A DNA stretch of 64,000 nt, taken from the NCBI GenBank assembly GCA_020249505.1, contig JADCFN010000021.1:1-64000 (forward strand), read 5' to 3'. The position numbers and the translations under genes are program-made. This document shows, in pieces, positions 1 to 7,645 of this stretch. The notes beneath the pieces are model-generated. The model was not told the origin of the DNA, searched no databases, and saw only the letters and a program-made list of their open reading frames with translations. The stretch is from Roseomonas sp. GTDB lineage: Bacteria; Pseudomonadota; Alphaproteobacteria; Acetobacterales; Acetobacteraceae. Each line of letters starts with the position of its first letter. Within the stretch, counting starts at the first letter, position 1.

Positions 1-388
1 CGGCAAGCCCGAGGTTTTCAACACGGATCAGGGGTCGCAGTTCACGAGCCTGGCCTTCACGGAACTGCTGAAACGTCACGAGATCGCGATCAGCATGGAT
101 GGCAAGGGGGCCTGGCGGGACAATGTTTTCGTGGAAAGGCTCTGGCGGAGCATCAAATACGAGGAGGTCTACCTGCGAGCCTATGCCAGTGTCCCTGAGG
201 CGCGGGCTTCGCTTGGCCGATACATCGATGGCTTCTACAACACCCGTCGGCCCCATTCGAGCCTTGGCGGGCAGACACCGGACGAGGCCTATTTTACCGC
301 GCTGCCATCAATCCCGATGGCAGCCTAACCGAGGCAGAAAACCACTTAGGAAACGCACCAGAACTGTTCAAATGAACCGAGCCTACTC
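1..388 (+). mobile_element. Right-hand portion of an IS3-type insertion sequence
   Basis: The element consists of the transposase 3' end plus the downstream stretch at about 345-388. That stretch (AACTGTTCAAATGAACCGAG and flanks) resembles the right terminal region of IS3-family elements. The outer boundary near 385-388 is inferred from where a second, unrelated transposase frame becomes readable. The left end is outside the window, so no inverted repeat pair or target duplication can be checked. Confidence 0.55.
2..328 (+). CDS. IS3-family transposase (OrfB), 3' part only
   Basis: This is the C-terminal part of a DDE integrase-type transposase; the frame is already open at the window edge, so the start lies outside. 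Readable hallmarks are NTDQGSQFTS near the beginning (around the second catalytic Asp of the rve domain), then DNVFVERLWRSIKYEEVY with the catalytic Glu, and FYNTRRPHSSLGGQTPDEAYF near the end. These are typical of OrfB of IS3-type elements, where OrfB is usually made as an OrfAB frameshift fusion. Whether the copy is intact cannot be judged. The stop at 326-328 is followed by about 60 bases resembling an IS3 right end, then by a fragment of a second transposase. Confidence 0.88.
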   Translation, partial: GKPEVFNTDQGSQFTSLAFTELLKRHEIAISMDGKGAWRDNVFVERLWRSIKYEEVYLRAYASVPEARASLGRYIDGFYNTRRPHSSLGGQTPDEAYFTALPSIPMAA

Positions 389-458
389 TCACCACAGCCG
401 CAGGCATTCGGCGTTGGGAGGCAAAAGCCCCCAGGCTTTCGAACGCCAAGCAGCCTAA
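372..458 (+). pseudogene. C-terminal remnant of a second IS3-type transposase
   Basis: In a different frame from the first transposase, the sequence reads HHSRRHSALGGKSPQAFERQAA and then TAA at 456-458. This matches the extreme C-terminus of a different IS3-group transposase (pattern YxxRRHSALGGxSPxxFE). Only about the last 25 residues are present, directly abutting the end of the first element. That fits one IS inserted into the 3' end of another, or recombination between two elements. The fragment has no plausible start and is dead. Confidence 0.6.
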
Positions 459-512
459 ATGGAGATACCAGAGCGGCATAAATACGCGACAGGTCCAGTA
501 AGCGATATCCCT

Positions 513-1247
513 TCAGCAAGCCCCAACTGCTGTAAAGATACCCTCGCCGGGGGGCGCTGGGCAAAACCGCCATAGCCTTTTGCCAGCCGCCCCGAAACCT
601 AAAAGACTGGCCGAAACCGTCCCATACCCGCCATGCAGCGGTACCTTGAGCGTCGCTGCCAAATCACCTTCATGACTGTCATCGGCCAAGCGTTCTTCCC
701 AAGTGCGCCAATCGCCCCGCGCGGGGTCGGGCACGGCGGCAGCGCGAAAGCGCGGCAAATGGCGCCGTGTGCGGGGGTGGCTTTCATCATTGGGCGGATG
801 GGAAGTCACCATGGAAAGTCCCGGCGCCATCAGCATGGCCTGCGGGCGTCCCTCACCCAGCGCTTCGATGTAGAAGGCGCTCCTCTGATCCGCGACCACC
901 AGGTTGAAAGGCCGCCAGGCGCCGGCATCGAGCCGGGTGATAGCATCCATCGCCGCTTCGGCTGTCTCGGCACTGGCGGCCATCAAGGGTAATTCGCCGC
1001 GGCTCCGTTTGCCGGGCGCGGGGCCAAGACTGCCGGGGCGGTTGAGTGCTGCCGCCAGTACACCCTTGGGGCCAAGCGCCATCCAGCTTCCGCCGGCGCT
1101 GCGGTCTCGCCCACCGATCACGCCGGGGTAATCAGGCCACCAGGGCGCTGGCGCATCCCAGGCGCGATCCGCCCTTTCATCACGATTTGCGGCCACCAGG
1201 ATCGGCCATTCATGATCGGGCCGGTTGAGCAAAATCAGCGTGCACAT
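513..1247 (-). CDS. NRDE-family (TANGO2-like) protein
   Basis: A 244-residue protein beginning MCTLILL, with the family-defining NRDE motif at residues 21-24. NRDE proteins are relatives of human TANGO2 and are thought to adopt an Ntn-hydrolase-like fold with a conserved Cys2; the bacterial function is not established. Conserved features visible are GGRDRSAGGSWMALGPKGVLAAALNR (residues about 45-70, given here in outline), FNLVVAD and the GYGTVSASLL segment near the C-terminus. Length is normal for the family. The ribosome-binding site is weak, but the N-terminal Cys2 fixes the start. It stands alone, 54 bases from the IS remnant, so its 3' flank has been exposed to insertion. Confidence 0.85.
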   Translation of the reverse strand: MCTLILLNRPDHEWPILVAANRDERADRAWDAPAPWWPDYPGVIGGRDRSAGGSWMALGPKGVLAAALNRPGSLGPAPGKRSRGELPLMAASAETAEAAMDAITRLDAGAWRPFNLVVADQRSAFYIEALGEGRPQAMLMAPGLSMVTSHPPNDESHPRTRRHLPRFRAAAVPDPARGDWRTWEERLADDSHEGDLAATLKVPLHGGYGTVSASLLGFGAAGKRLWRFCPAPPGEGIFTAVGAC

Positions 1248-1292
1248 AAGGGGCCTAATTGCGCCGCGCGGAAGGCGTGCGCAAGCCGGGCT

Positions 1293-1628
1293 TCAGAAGC
1301 GGAAATTGAGCGAAACGCCGGGTCGCCCGTAATAGCTATAGCGGGGATAAGGTGCCGGCGCGTAATAGACTGGCGGCGGGGCATAATAGGCGGGAGGGGG
1401 CGCGTAATAGACGGGCGGTGGTGGCGCGTAATAAACGGGCGGCGGCGCATAGCGGACTGGGGGTTGGATGATCACCACCTCCCCATGGCCGCGCGGATAA
1501 GGGTTAGGTCGAGGGTAATAGCCATGACCATAACCATATTGTGGATGCGCGCTTGCCGGCGCGCCCGATAGCGCAAGCCCGGCCAAACCCAAGGCCAGCG
1601 CAGCAAGATGATGGAGCTTCAAGGCCAT
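1293..1628 (-). CDS. Small secreted Pro/Tyr-rich repeat protein
   Basis: A 111-residue protein of unknown function. Residues 1-27 form a clear signal peptide (charged start, LAALALGLAGLALSG core, cleavage near ASAHP). The mature part is low complexity: a GYGHGYYP region, then VVIIQPPVRY, then four or five YYAPPP-type repeats (about residues 60-92). The tail is YYGRPGVSLNFRF, ending in Phe, which could be a terminal beta strand. AAGGGAG lies at a good distance before the ATG. Small YAPPP proteins are common in Acetobacteraceae envelopes, but no role is known to me. It is probably periplasmic or envelope associated. The repeats are nearly periodic in DNA and may vary by slippage. Confidence 0.7.
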   Translation of the reverse strand: MALKLHHLAALALGLAGLALSGAPASAHPQYGYGHGYYPRPNPYPRGHGEVVIIQPPVRYAPPPVYYAPPPPVYYAPPPAYYAPPPVYYAPAPYPRYSYYGRPGVSLNFRF

Positions 1629-2121
1629 GGCAACGACTCCCTTAATCTTGCAATGATGCTCTCGCCAAGCGGCAGAAAAAAGGCATTTTCACAGTTCCAG
1701 CATCATCGGTTCCGCTGCCTCGCCAAGCGCGATCTGAATACCTTCCAGCACCTCGACATAATTCCAAGTCCCATGGCTCAGTGCTTATGAACCTCTTTCT
1801 GAAGTCCGATGGACATGATGCGCTGCCGCTGGTTACTAAGCTTGGTCCGTGAATGGCCGCAATGATCGACAATGTCATCGTCATTGCGGAACGCGCGATG
1901 GGATAGCGAATTTTCGCGCGCGATTTGCCTGATATTTCTTACCACTTTCAGCTCCGCACAGTTCGGCGGCAGCGGCAGCACCGCGAGCGCATCAAGCGTA
2001 GAACCACCCAACACCGCCGTACGATGCATCACCAAAACGCAGCCTAACCTAAACCGCAGATGGGCTCGATACTCCGTGAGCTAAGACGCCAGGGAATGCA
2101 GCCCACCCGCAGTCGCCAGCC
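1629..2121. other. 493-base gap with a possible decayed minus-strand gene
   Basis: No confident gene. A minus-strand frame at 1778-2035 (85 codons) starts MVMHRTAVLGGSTLDALAVL, and a second minus-strand frame between about 1780 and 1700 reads WNYVEVLEGIQIALGEAAEP and ends shortly after. The two could be joined by one frameshift near 1780, which suggests a broken or mis-sequenced small gene of about 110 residues. I do not recognise either part. Composition here is lower in GC than the flanking genes. Confidence 0.25.
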
Positions 2122-3168
2122 TTATTCAGCCGCCGCCTTTTCCTCTTCTTCGGTGACATCGCCAGACAGCATCTTCTCGGCCAGCAAGCCGGCTTGGCCG
2201 CGGATACGCTGTTCGATGGAAGCGGCCATTTCCGGATGGTCACGCAGGAAGCCTTTGGCGTTCTCACGCCCCTGGCCGATGCGCTGACTATCGCAGGAGA
2301 ACCAGGCGCCCGATTTTTCAACGATATTGGCCTTCACGCCAAGGTCAATGAGTTCACCAAGTTTGCTGATGCCCTCACCATACATGATGTCGAATTCCAC
2401 CTCTCGGAAGGGGGGGGCCATCTTGTTCTTCACCACCTTCACGCGGGTGTGGTTACCCGTCACCTCATCACGTTCCTTGATGGCGCCGATGCGGCGGATT
2501 TCCATGCGGACTGACGCGTAGAATTTCAGCGCATTGCCGCCCGTGGTGGTTTCCGGATTGCCGAACATCACCCCGATCTTGAGGCGGATCTGGTTCAGGA
2601 AAATCAGCAGCGTATTGGATTTGGAAACCGAACCCGTGAGCTTGCGGAGCGCCTGCGACATCAGCCGCGCATGCAGCCCGACATGGGCATCGCCCATTTC
2701 ACCTTCCAATTCCGCCCGCGGCACGAGCGCTGCGACGGAATCGACCACCAACACATCAACCGCGCCGGAACGCACCAGCGTATCGGCGATCTCCAGCGCC
2801 TGTTCGCCGGCATCGGGCTGGCTGATCAGCAGGTTGTCCACATCCACGCCAAGCTTCCTGGCATAGCCGGGATCAAGCGCATGTTCCGCATCCACAAAGG
2901 CGCAGGTGCCGCCGCGCTTCTGTGCTTCCGCAATCACATGCAAAGCGAGCGTGGTTTTGCCTGAGGATTCCGGCCCATAGATTTCAACAATGCGCCCCTT
3001 GGGCAGGCCGCCAATGCCAAGCGCCAGATCAAGCCCAAGCGAGCCTGAGGATATAACCTCAATATCCCCCTGCAAGGATTGCTTGGCGCCGAGGCGCATG
3101 ATGGAGCCCTTGCCGAAGGCCCTTTCGATCTGGCTGAGCGCTGCGTCGAGCGCTTTTCCCTTATCCAT
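2122..3168 (-). CDS. recA: Recombinase RecA
   Basis: A 348-residue recombinase that polymerises on single-stranded DNA, drives homologous pairing and stimulates LexA self-cleavage. Walker A is GPESSGKT at residues 65-72; Walker B ends at VLVVDS (Asp about 143); the catalytic region VDAEHALD is at about 92-99; the L2 DNA-binding loop lies in the [15 protein letters not shown] segment (about 203-217). The tail is acidic ([11 protein letters not shown]), as usual in proteobacteria. Length and start are standard, and GGGATAGGG precedes the ATG. A LexA-type box lies 178 bases upstream of the start. The gene stands alone, with orphan genes on both sides. Confidence 0.98.
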   Translation of the reverse strand: MDKGKALDAALSQIERAFGKGSIMRLGAKQSLQGDIEVISSGSLGLDLALGIGGLPKGRIVEIYGPESSGKTTLALHVIAEAQKRGGTCAFVDAEHALDPGYARKLGVDVDNLLISQPDAGEQALEIADTLVRSGAVDVLVVDSVAALVPRAELEGEMGDAHVGLHARLMSQALRKLTGSVSKSNTLLIFLNQIRLKIGVMFGNPETTTGGNALKFYASVRMEIRRIGAIKERDEVTGNHTRVKVVKNKMAPPFREVEFDIMYGEGISKLGELIDLGVKANIVEKSGAWFSCDSQRIGQGRENAKGFLRDHPEMAASIEQRIRGQAGLLAEKMLSGDVTEEEEKAAAE

Positions 3169-3487
3169 GCCCTATCCCCGATGCTGGTGTGTAACTTGAG
3201 GTAATTTCAACCATAGCGCGATTTTGGCCGCAACTACCACAACTTATGGCAGGGAGACCAGAAAATTCGTCAGCGCCCCGCCACAAGGCCCTGAGGCTTC
3301 GATTCGGTGCAAGGGGAAGATGCCGGAGACTTAGGGGTTTGGCAAGAACAAAAATAGAACATTGTTGGTGGTGGGCCTAAAATCAGTCCTTAGTCCGGCC
3401 ATGCTATTCCGCAATCTGGGTTTCCTGCTTGAGGCGGAGGCGACGGAAATTGAGGGCGGCTTCGGAGCCAGAAGTCAGCGCTAAAAG
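3169..3487. other. recA upstream region, no gene
   Basis: This 319-base stretch between recA and the next minus-strand gene holds the recA leader and the LexA-type box at 3346-3360. No credible coding frame was seen. The AT-richer part (about 3335-3375) is where the recA promoter would be expected, but no clean -35/-10 pair could be assigned. Confidence 0.5.
3346..3360 (-). promoter_or_regulatory. LexA (SOS) operator upstream of recA
   Basis: Read on the minus strand the site is GTTCTATTTTTGTTC, an exact GTTC-N7-GTTC match, which is the LexA box of Alphaproteobacteria. It sits 178 bases upstream of the recA start codon, so the recA transcript would carry a long leader if this is the operator of its promoter. 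The match is direct; function is inferred from the family rule. Confidence 0.8.
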
Positions 3488-4492
3488 CTACCAGTTCCGC
3501 CATGCTTGGGAAAAACCCTGACCTAGCCGCCAAATGAGGACGATCACCGTGAGGGCACTTCCGGCCCAAAAAAGTACGCCGCATATCCATCGCAAAACCG
3601 GATTACGCCAAGTCAATGGCACGTAGTTGACAGCAGACTTACCAAGTTCCTTGGTCCAGCGCTCAAGCGAAAACTCCTTGATCCGCGATGGGCACTTCCA
3701 TGCGTAAATGGTGCTCGCAATCATCAGTAGCACTGCACCGATCAACAGAGTCGGCATCTGCCAGCTCAATGATAGTGGGTTCAGCCGGTCAACAAAGCTC
3801 TGAAGGGAGCCAATGGTGTCGCTAGAATCAACCTTTAACTTCAATCTGCCGATCTGAGTGTTGTAGTGATCAATAACGCTCAGCAAAAATAGAATCAGCG
3901 CAGTGCCGCCATAGGAAAGGCCGAAGAAGGGCAGGCTACCGAAACCGCGAAGCTTATCCCACGAGAGTTTACGATACCAAAGGGGAAAGAATGAAGCCGC
4001 TAGATCATATTCGAGTCTACGGGCTTGTTGCCTGTCACTGATTTCGATGCCCTCAAGGCCCAAAGAAGTCTCTAGCCCCCATATAGACTCCATGCGTAGT
4101 TGACCAAATTCCATTCCGCCATCAAACTCGACTCCTTCGAAAAAGCAATTTTTCATAAATAAATAACCAGTGCGACTGTAAGAGAATCGGCAATCAATCA
4201 AACGCGATGTCAGAAAATCGCTCCTGGTGCTGCCGCCGAACTTAAAGGTACATCTCCGAAACGTACAATCATGAAAACTGACTTGACGATTTAGTACCAA
4301 TTGAGCGTTGTCAAAGGATCCACGCAGAAAAATTTTCTGCTGATTAACTTCCAACATACCATCGCTGTAGGAGAAGTTATGCTCCTGAGCCTGTAGCGGA
4401 AAACTCTCAGGGTCTGCGAGCGCGAATGGCTCACGTCCGAACGTGGTGTGCTCATTCTTGCTTTTTTTCAAGCCAAACAAGCTGCGCAACAA
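3488..4492 (-). CDS. Orphan membrane protein with pentapeptide-repeat-like N-terminal part
   Basis: A 334-residue protein I cannot assign to a named family. Residues about 35-140 contain loosely spaced pentapeptide-like units (FHDCTFRRCTFKF, LIDCRFSYS, LFMKNCFFEGVEF), which suggests a small right-handed beta-helix. Three hydrophobic segments follow: ALILFLLSVI (about 197-212), LLIGAVLLMIASTIYAW (about 250-268) and CGVLFWAGSALTVIVLIW (about 305-325). The DNA is clearly poorer in GC than its surroundings (19 of 60 bases G or C in 4141-4200), pointing to acquisition from elsewhere. Similar layouts, cytosolic beta-helix plus membrane anchor, occur in stress or phage-related proteins, but no function is claimed. 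Confidence 0.7.
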   Translation of the reverse strand: MLRSLFGLKKSKNEHTTFGREPFALADPESFPLQAQEHNFSYSDGMLEVNQQKIFLRGSFDNAQLVLNRQVSFHDCTFRRCTFKFGGSTRSDFLTSRLIDCRFSYSRTGYLFMKNCFFEGVEFDGGMEFGQLRMESIWGLETSLGLEGIEISDRQQARRLEYDLAASFFPLWYRKLSWDKLRGFGSLPFFGLSYGGTALILFLLSVIDHYNTQIGRLKLKVDSSDTIGSLQSFVDRLNPLSLSWQMPTLLIGAVLLMIASTIYAWKCPSRIKEFSLERWTKELGKSAVNYVPLTWRNPVLRWICGVLFWAGSALTVIVLIWRLGQGFSQAWRNW

Positions 4493-4562
4493 AGCTTATG
4501 CCTCCGCCAACCAGTTTGATCCGGGCCACACGCAGATTTCGTTCAGGAGCAACATTCCTCCC

Positions 4563-5543
4563 TCACCCCGCCGCGCGAATCCCCCGGCTGCGGATCACCT
4601 CGCCCCATTTGGCAAGCTCCCGCGTCCAATACTCGTCAAACTCTGCCGGGCTATCGCCAAGCGGCTCCGTCCCCTGCGTGATCATCTGCTGGCGAAAGGC
4701 CGGGTCATCCACCGCCGCGCGCACCGCGCCGGCGAGACGTTCCACCACCACGCTGGATAGGCCCGCCGGCCCCATCAGCGCCATATCGGTGGACGAATCA
4801 AACCCCGTCACACCTGATTCCGCCAGCGTCGGCAGTTCCGGCAATAGCGAAGACCTTGTCGCGGTGCCCACCGCCAGCAATTTCAGCGTGCCCGCGGCGC
4901 GATGCGGCAGCGATGACACCGCATCAATGAAGGACATTTGCGTCTCACCAGCCACCACGGCCTGCATGGAAGGCGCGCCGCCGCGATAGGGCACATGCAG
5001 CATCTTAAGCCCAGCAATCGCCATCAGCATTTCACTCGCCAAATGACTTGATGCGCCAATCCCGGCTGAGGAGAAGGAAACCTGTTCTGGCCTGGCGCGC
5101 ACATAGGCCAGGAATTCCGCGATGTTATTCACCGGCAAGCCAGGGTGCACGCAAAGCGCCTGCGGCGTGCGCCCCACCAGGCTGATGCCCGTAAAGCCCG
5201 CGCGATTATCATAAGGCAGGGGGCTGATCAGATGGGGTGCGATGGCATAGGTGCTATTGGTCGCAAAAAGCAGGGTATAACCATCCGGGCGCGACCGCGC
5301 GACCGCGCCATGGCCAATCGTACCCGAAGCTCCGGCGCGATTATCCACCACGAATTGCTGCCCGAAAGCCGCGGTGAAGCGCTGCGCGAAAAGCCGCGCC
5401 ATGGTGTCCGATGAACCGCCCGCCGGCCAGGGATTGATGATCTGCACCGGGCGCGCCGGCCAGGCTTCCTGCGCGGAAGCTGTGCGAAGCGCGGGCGCGG
5501 CCAGCGGCCCGGCTAAAACCACGCGGCGTTGGATGGAATGCAT
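4563..5543 (-). CDS. Bug-family (TctC-like) periplasmic binding protein, hyu-linked
   Basis: A 326-residue periplasmic solute-binding protein of the tripartite tricarboxylate receptor family. A signal peptide occupies residues 1-25 (RRVVLAGPLAAPALRTASA). The mature start EAWPARPVQIINPWPAGGSSD is the family signature (PxRPIxxxxPxxPGGxxD). Further marks are VVDNRAGASGTIG, ATNSTYAI, and the late GFDSSTDMALMGPAGL region. These proteins are two-lobed flytraps that bind carboxylates or similar small acids. It starts 11 bases after the end of hyuA, so it is the last gene of a hyuB-hyuA-bug operon and its ligand is probably the substrate of that enzyme. No TctA/TctB genes are adjacent. Confidence 0.92.
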   Translation of the reverse strand: MHSIQRRVVLAGPLAAPALRTASAQEAWPARPVQIINPWPAGGSSDTMARLFAQRFTAAFGQQFVVDNRAGASGTIGHGAVARSRPDGYTLLFATNSTYAIAPHLISPLPYDNRAGFTGISLVGRTPQALCVHPGLPVNNIAEFLAYVRARPEQVSFSSAGIGASSHLASEMLMAIAGLKMLHVPYRGGAPSMQAVVAGETQMSFIDAVSSLPHRAAGTLKLLAVGTATRSSLLPELPTLAESGVTGFDSSTDMALMGPAGLSSVVVERLAGAVRAAVDDPAFRQQMITQGTEPLGDSPAEFDEYWTRELAKWGEVIRSRGIRAAG

Positions 5544-5554
5544 GGAAGCCTCCC

Positions 5555-7645
5555 TCAGCTTTGGCTCAATTCAATGATTAGATTGCGATGCCTGTCCACG
5601 GAAACCAGGGCCCCAGGTGGAATAACACAGGTTGATTCGCGTTCTTCCACCAGCGCCGGGCCAGCGAAAGCTGCCCCTGGCGCCAAGCGGTAGCGGTCAT
5701 AAACTGCGCAATCGCACCAGCCATGGCCTTCAAATAGCGCGCGCCTTACGCCGCGCTGCGCTTCGCCTGCCTCGGCTTGTTGCGCGCCTTCCATGGCGAT
5801 ATCACGCCCCGGTGCGGAAGCGGCCAGCCGCCAGGTCAGCGCTTCAATCGGCAGCCCATCCAGCGCGCGGCCGAAGCGTTCACGATAGGCGCTCAGGAAA
5901 TTCTGCTCAATCGCCGCGATATCATCCTCACCGGGCGTCAGGCTCGGCATCGGCACGGGGATTTCAAAGCCCTGGCCGACATACCGCATATCCGCCGCCG
6001 GCTTGTAGATAATGTCCGCCGGATCAGCGCCGGCGCCCAGCAACAACCCGCGCGCTTCGGCGACCATCTCGGCATAAAGTGCGGCGATTTTCGCCCACTC
6101 CAACCGCTCCAACCGCCCCACAAGGCTGCGCACCAAATCAGTCGCGGGTGGGGCGACCAGAAAGCCAATCGCAGAAGCAACACCAGCGCCGAGTGGCACC
6201 AATACGTGCTTGATCTTGAGTAGCCGCGCCAAATCACATGCATGCACCGGTCCTGCGCCGCCAAATGCAATCAGCGTGAAGCGCCGCGGATCACGGCCCT
6301 TTTCCGCCATATGCATGCGGGTTGCCGCCGCCATGGTCTCATCCACAATGCGGCGAATGCCAAGCGCGGCATCATCGGCACTCACGCCGAGCTTGGCGGA
6401 AAGATCACCACTCACGGCGCGCGTCACGGCGTTAAGGTCAAGCGCCATTTCGCCACCGAGGAAATAGGCGGGATCAAGCCGGCCCAGCACCAAATCGGAA
6501 TCGGTCACCGTCGGCTCAACCCCGCCACGCCCGTAGCAGATCGGCCCTGGCTTAGCGCCGGCACTCCGTGGGCCGACCTTCATCAGCCCGGAAGCGGGAT
6601 CAACCCGCGCGATGGAACCACCGCCCGCGCCGATTTCGATCATATCCACGACGGAGACTTTCAGCGGCAGGCCGGAACCTTTCTGAAAGCGTCGCACGCG
6701 CCCCGCTTCGAAATCGAATTTGCGGTCCGGTGCGCCATTCTGGATCAGGCACATCTTGGCCGTGGTGCCGCCCATGTCATAGGAAATCACCTGATCAAGC
6801 CCGGCGCGTTGCGCGAGCCATGATGCTGCCATGGCCCCCGCCGCCGGCCCGCTTTCAATCAGGCGGATCGGGTAGTCCTTCGCTTCCTGCACTGAAGCAA
6901 TACCGCCGCCCGAGAGCATCACATAAAGCGCCCCCGTTACGCCCATCGCGGCGAGGGATGCTTCAAGCTTTGCCAGGTAGCGCTGCATGCGCGGCTGCAC
7001 ATAGGCATTGGCGCAGGCGGTGCTGATCCGTTCAAATTCGCGGATTTCCGGCGCCACGGCGGAAGAAAGGGTCATGGGCAGATCGGGATAAAGGCCGCGG
7101 ATCACCTCCGCCGCGCGGCGTTCATGGCGCGGGTCGCGCCAGGCATGCAAAAAGCCAATCGCCAGCGCCTCGACCTTCTCAATCTCCACCAACTGGCGCG
7201 CGGCGGCGATCAGTGCGGCCTCATCGAGGGGCAGCAGCACCGCGCCCTGCACATCTAAGCGTTCGGGCACTTCCAGGCGCAAATGGCGCGGCACCAAAGT
7301 GGGCGGTGCTTCCAGGAAAAGATCATACAAATCGTAGCGGATTTCGCGCCCGATCTCGATGGAATCGCGGAAGCCATCAGTGGTGAGCAAGCCCACCTTG
7401 CAGCCGGTGCGTTCAATGATGGTATTCGTCACCAGAGTCGTGCCATGCACAATACTGTGCAAATCGGCGGGCTTCAGGCCGGTTTCTTCCAGCAGCCGCG
7501 CAATGCCGGCGACAATCGCTTCCGATGGATCATCTGGTGTGGTCAGCCGCTTGCCGGTGGCCACCATATTGCGCGCCGGATCATGCAACACGAAATCGGT
7601 GAAGGTGCCACCGACATCAACGCCGATGCGTGCTGTCGCGTTCAT
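5555..7645 (-). CDS. hyuA: Hydantoinase/oxoprolinase family protein, subunit A
   Basis: A 696-residue ATP-binding subunit of the hydantoinase A / 5-oxoprolinase / acetone carboxylase superfamily. The N-terminus has the actin-like phosphate-binding signature IGVDVGGTFTDFVL, followed by the HyuA N domain. The central hydantoinase domain includes SYDMGGTTAKM, EIGAGGGSIA and AFGGAGPVHACDLA. Normal length. The enzyme would couple ATP hydrolysis to opening, or carboxylation, of a cyclic amide or ketone. The start overlaps the hyuB stop by four bases (ATGA), indicating translational coupling. The sequence alone does not tell whether the substrate is N-methylhydantoin, 5-oxoproline or a ketone; the paired Bug gene suggests an imported small acid. 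Confidence 0.9.
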   Translation of the reverse strand: MNATARIGVDVGGTFTDFVLHDPARNMVATGKRLTTPDDPSEAIVAGIARLLEETGLKPADLHSIVHGTTLVTNTIIERTGCKVGLLTTDGFRDSIEIGREIRYDLYDLFLEAPPTLVPRHLRLEVPERLDVQGAVLLPLDEAALIAAARQLVEIEKVEALAIGFLHAWRDPRHERRAAEVIRGLYPDLPMTLSSAVAPEIREFERISTACANAYVQPRMQRYLAKLEASLAAMGVTGALYVMLSGGGIASVQEAKDYPIRLIESGPAAGAMAASWLAQRAGLDQVISYDMGGTTAKMCLIQNGAPDRKFDFEAGRVRRFQKGSGLPLKVSVVDMIEIGAGGGSIARVDPASGLMKVGPRSAGAKPGPICYGRGGVEPTVTDSDLVLGRLDPAYFLGGEMALDLNAVTRAVSGDLSAKLGVSADDAALGIRRIVDETMAAATRMHMAEKGRDPRRFTLIAFGGAGPVHACDLARLLKIKHVLVPLGAGVASAIGFLVAPPATDLVRSLVGRLERLEWAKIAALYAEMVAEARGLLLGAGADPADIIYKPAADMRYVGQGFEIPVPMPSLTPGEDDIAAIEQNFLSAYRERFGRALDGLPIEALTWRLAASAPGRDIAMEGAQQAEAGEAQRGVRRALFEGHGWCDCAVYDRYRLAPGAAFAGPALVEERESTCVIPPGALVSVDRHRNLIIELSQS

